The notes beneath the pieces are model-generated. The model worked only from the letters and a program-made list of their open reading frames with translations, did no database searches and was not told the origin of the DNA. A stretch of 61,899 bases of DNA from assembly GCA_020073145.1 (NCBI GenBank), contig JAIQFS010000030.1:1-61899 (forward strand). Reading direction: 5' to 3'. Numbering within the stretch: position 1 is the stretch's first letter; every line of letters begins with the position of its first letter. The position numbers and the translations under genes are program-made. Shown here piece by piece: positions 61,416 through 61,899 of the stretch. The DNA comes from Terriglobia bacterium. GTDB taxonomy: Bacteria; Acidobacteriota; Terriglobia; Bryobacterales; Bryobacteraceae.

Positions 61416-61562
61416 TTATTCGGTCCCGCGGGTTCGCTGCCACCACTCCACCACTCGGATCCCTATGGCTGTGGCGGAGGCCGCGATCAGCAGCCACTCG
61501 GCGATCTTCGCGGCAACGTAGACCCAGTAATCCGTGGCGGTGATGCAGTGGGGGCAGTCCAT
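61416..61562 (-). CDS. Small single-helix membrane protein, 48 aa
   Basis: Starts MDCPHCITATDYWVYVAAKI, with a CxxC pair at the N-terminus, one membrane helix (EWLLIAASATAIGIRVVEWW) and a basic tail. Converges on the RNase H-like gene. The CPxC start suggests a small metal-binding membrane protein; function unknown. Confidence 0.45.
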   Translation of the reverse strand: MDCPHCITATDYWVYVAAKIAEWLLIAASATAIGIRVVEWWQRTRGTE

Positions 61563-61713
61563 GGGTTCGATGGCGGTGTTGAGCGCGCCTCAGATTCCAT
61601 GCTGGCCCAGGCGGCCGCGGCGGGCCAGTGCCAGAGGTACCGGCGGGGTAACGGGGATTCACCGGATTCGGCCGGCGGGGATTGTGTTCACGTGACTTGG
61701 CGGAGAAGGTGCG

Positions 61714-61733
61714 GGGAAAACCAGGGAAAACCA
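61714..61733. repeat. GGGAAAACCA tandem repeat with REP-like flank
   Basis: GGGAAAACCA occurs twice back to back, followed by GGGACAGCACCAAATT immediately next to the transposase stop. Read on the minus strand, AATTTGGTGCTGTCCC is a sequence often found flanking REP-associated transposase genes in soil bacteria (recalled knowledge). It may mark the element boundary. The rest of 61563-61713 holds no gene I can support. Confidence 0.4.
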
Positions 61734-61747
61734 GGGACAGCACCAAA

Positions 61748-61899
61748 TTACCCCATTCTTGCCAGCAGGGCTGCCGCATCCTTGGGCGGACGTCCGGGCG
61801 GCCGCGGGTGCAGGTCCCGACCCAACGCCCGCCCGACCCGCTCTACAAAAGTTGCGCTGCCCAAGGGGTACCCGCGACGCGTTGCTTCGCGAAGCCGCT
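61748..61899 (-). mobile_element. REP-associated tyrosine transposase (RAYT/IS200-like), C-terminal part
   Basis: Only the last 49 residues are inside the window: RLREATRRGYPLGSATFVER, then VGRALGRDLHPRPPGRPPKD and a short tail before TAA (61748-61750). The 'T-R-x-G-x-P-L-G' and 'F-V-E-R' steps and the GRPPK end are typical of RAYT transposase C-termini. The catalytic HUH and Tyr residues would be to the right of the window. Confidence 0.65.

Overview
The window is high-GC chromosomal DNA from a free-living, Gram-negative-type bacterium, most likely an Acidobacteriota member of the Solibacteres/Bryobacterales type. The grounds are a BlaR1-like M56 peptidase fused to a TIGR03435 domain (a family known mainly from Solibacter relatives), three paralogous secreted proteins of the 'G.PDLTGxW' kind typical of that group, a DUF6152 protein, a secreted Hcp-like protein, a Gly-rich TonB-type protein and a PQQ dehydrogenase carrying its own cytochrome c domain. 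No rRNA, tRNA or CRISPR array was seen. The assignment is inference from gene content.

Layout. 1-6771: two small minus-strand genes, then a tightly overlapping aromatic amino acid operon (trpC, trpF, trpB, trpA, chorismate mutase, prephenate dehydrogenase) ending in a NYN/LOTUS RNA-binding protein. 6787-9640: a frameshifted DUF2007-like gene and a BlaI/BlaR1-TIGR03435 pair. 9660-17251: minus-strand genes, including an ExbD-like lipoprotein, an orphan double-receiver protein, malonyl-CoA decarboxylase, three secreted-protein genes in an operon, an Hcp-like protein, an NTF2-like protein and ApaG.

17298-28353 is the most interesting part. On the minus strand lie two short peptide genes, a 367-residue protein made entirely of sixteen 23-residue repeats, a TPR protein translationally coupled to it, a HlyD adaptor, an ABC exporter with an intact C39 peptidase domain, and a second ABC exporter. 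The short-peptide and repeat-protein transcription units each have a near-consensus sigma-54 promoter. Each also has, about 90-115 bp further upstream, a conserved element made of two ATC-N5-GAT sites with centres 21 bp apart. Divergent from them is a gene for an FHA-GAF-AAA+ sigma-54 activator, the obvious candidate to bind those elements. I read this as a sigma-54-controlled system that makes and exports repeat peptides. I do not recognise the peptide family.

28378-45593: DUF2461, murB, a NarL-type two-component pair, L,D-transpeptidase, an envelope operon ending in an NtrY-like kinase, glgX, an NtrC-like regulator coupled to a degenerate diadenylate-cyclase-like protein, and a PA2779/PA2778-like three-gene cluster. 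45642-61899: SppA, a permease fragment, a PRC/MgtE_N/CBS protein paired with an Nramp-related transporter, an ECF sigma factor with a TonB-type partner broken by one stop codon, phosphomannomutase, a tandem alpha/beta-hydrolase that has lost both serines, a quinoprotein dehydrogenase with a CHRD protein, an RNase H-like protein and, at the right edge, the end of a REP-associated transposase gene.

Most starts were chosen from overlaps, visible ribosome binding sites or signal peptides. Several genes appear to begin about 8 nt after a -10 box, which suggests leaderless messages.
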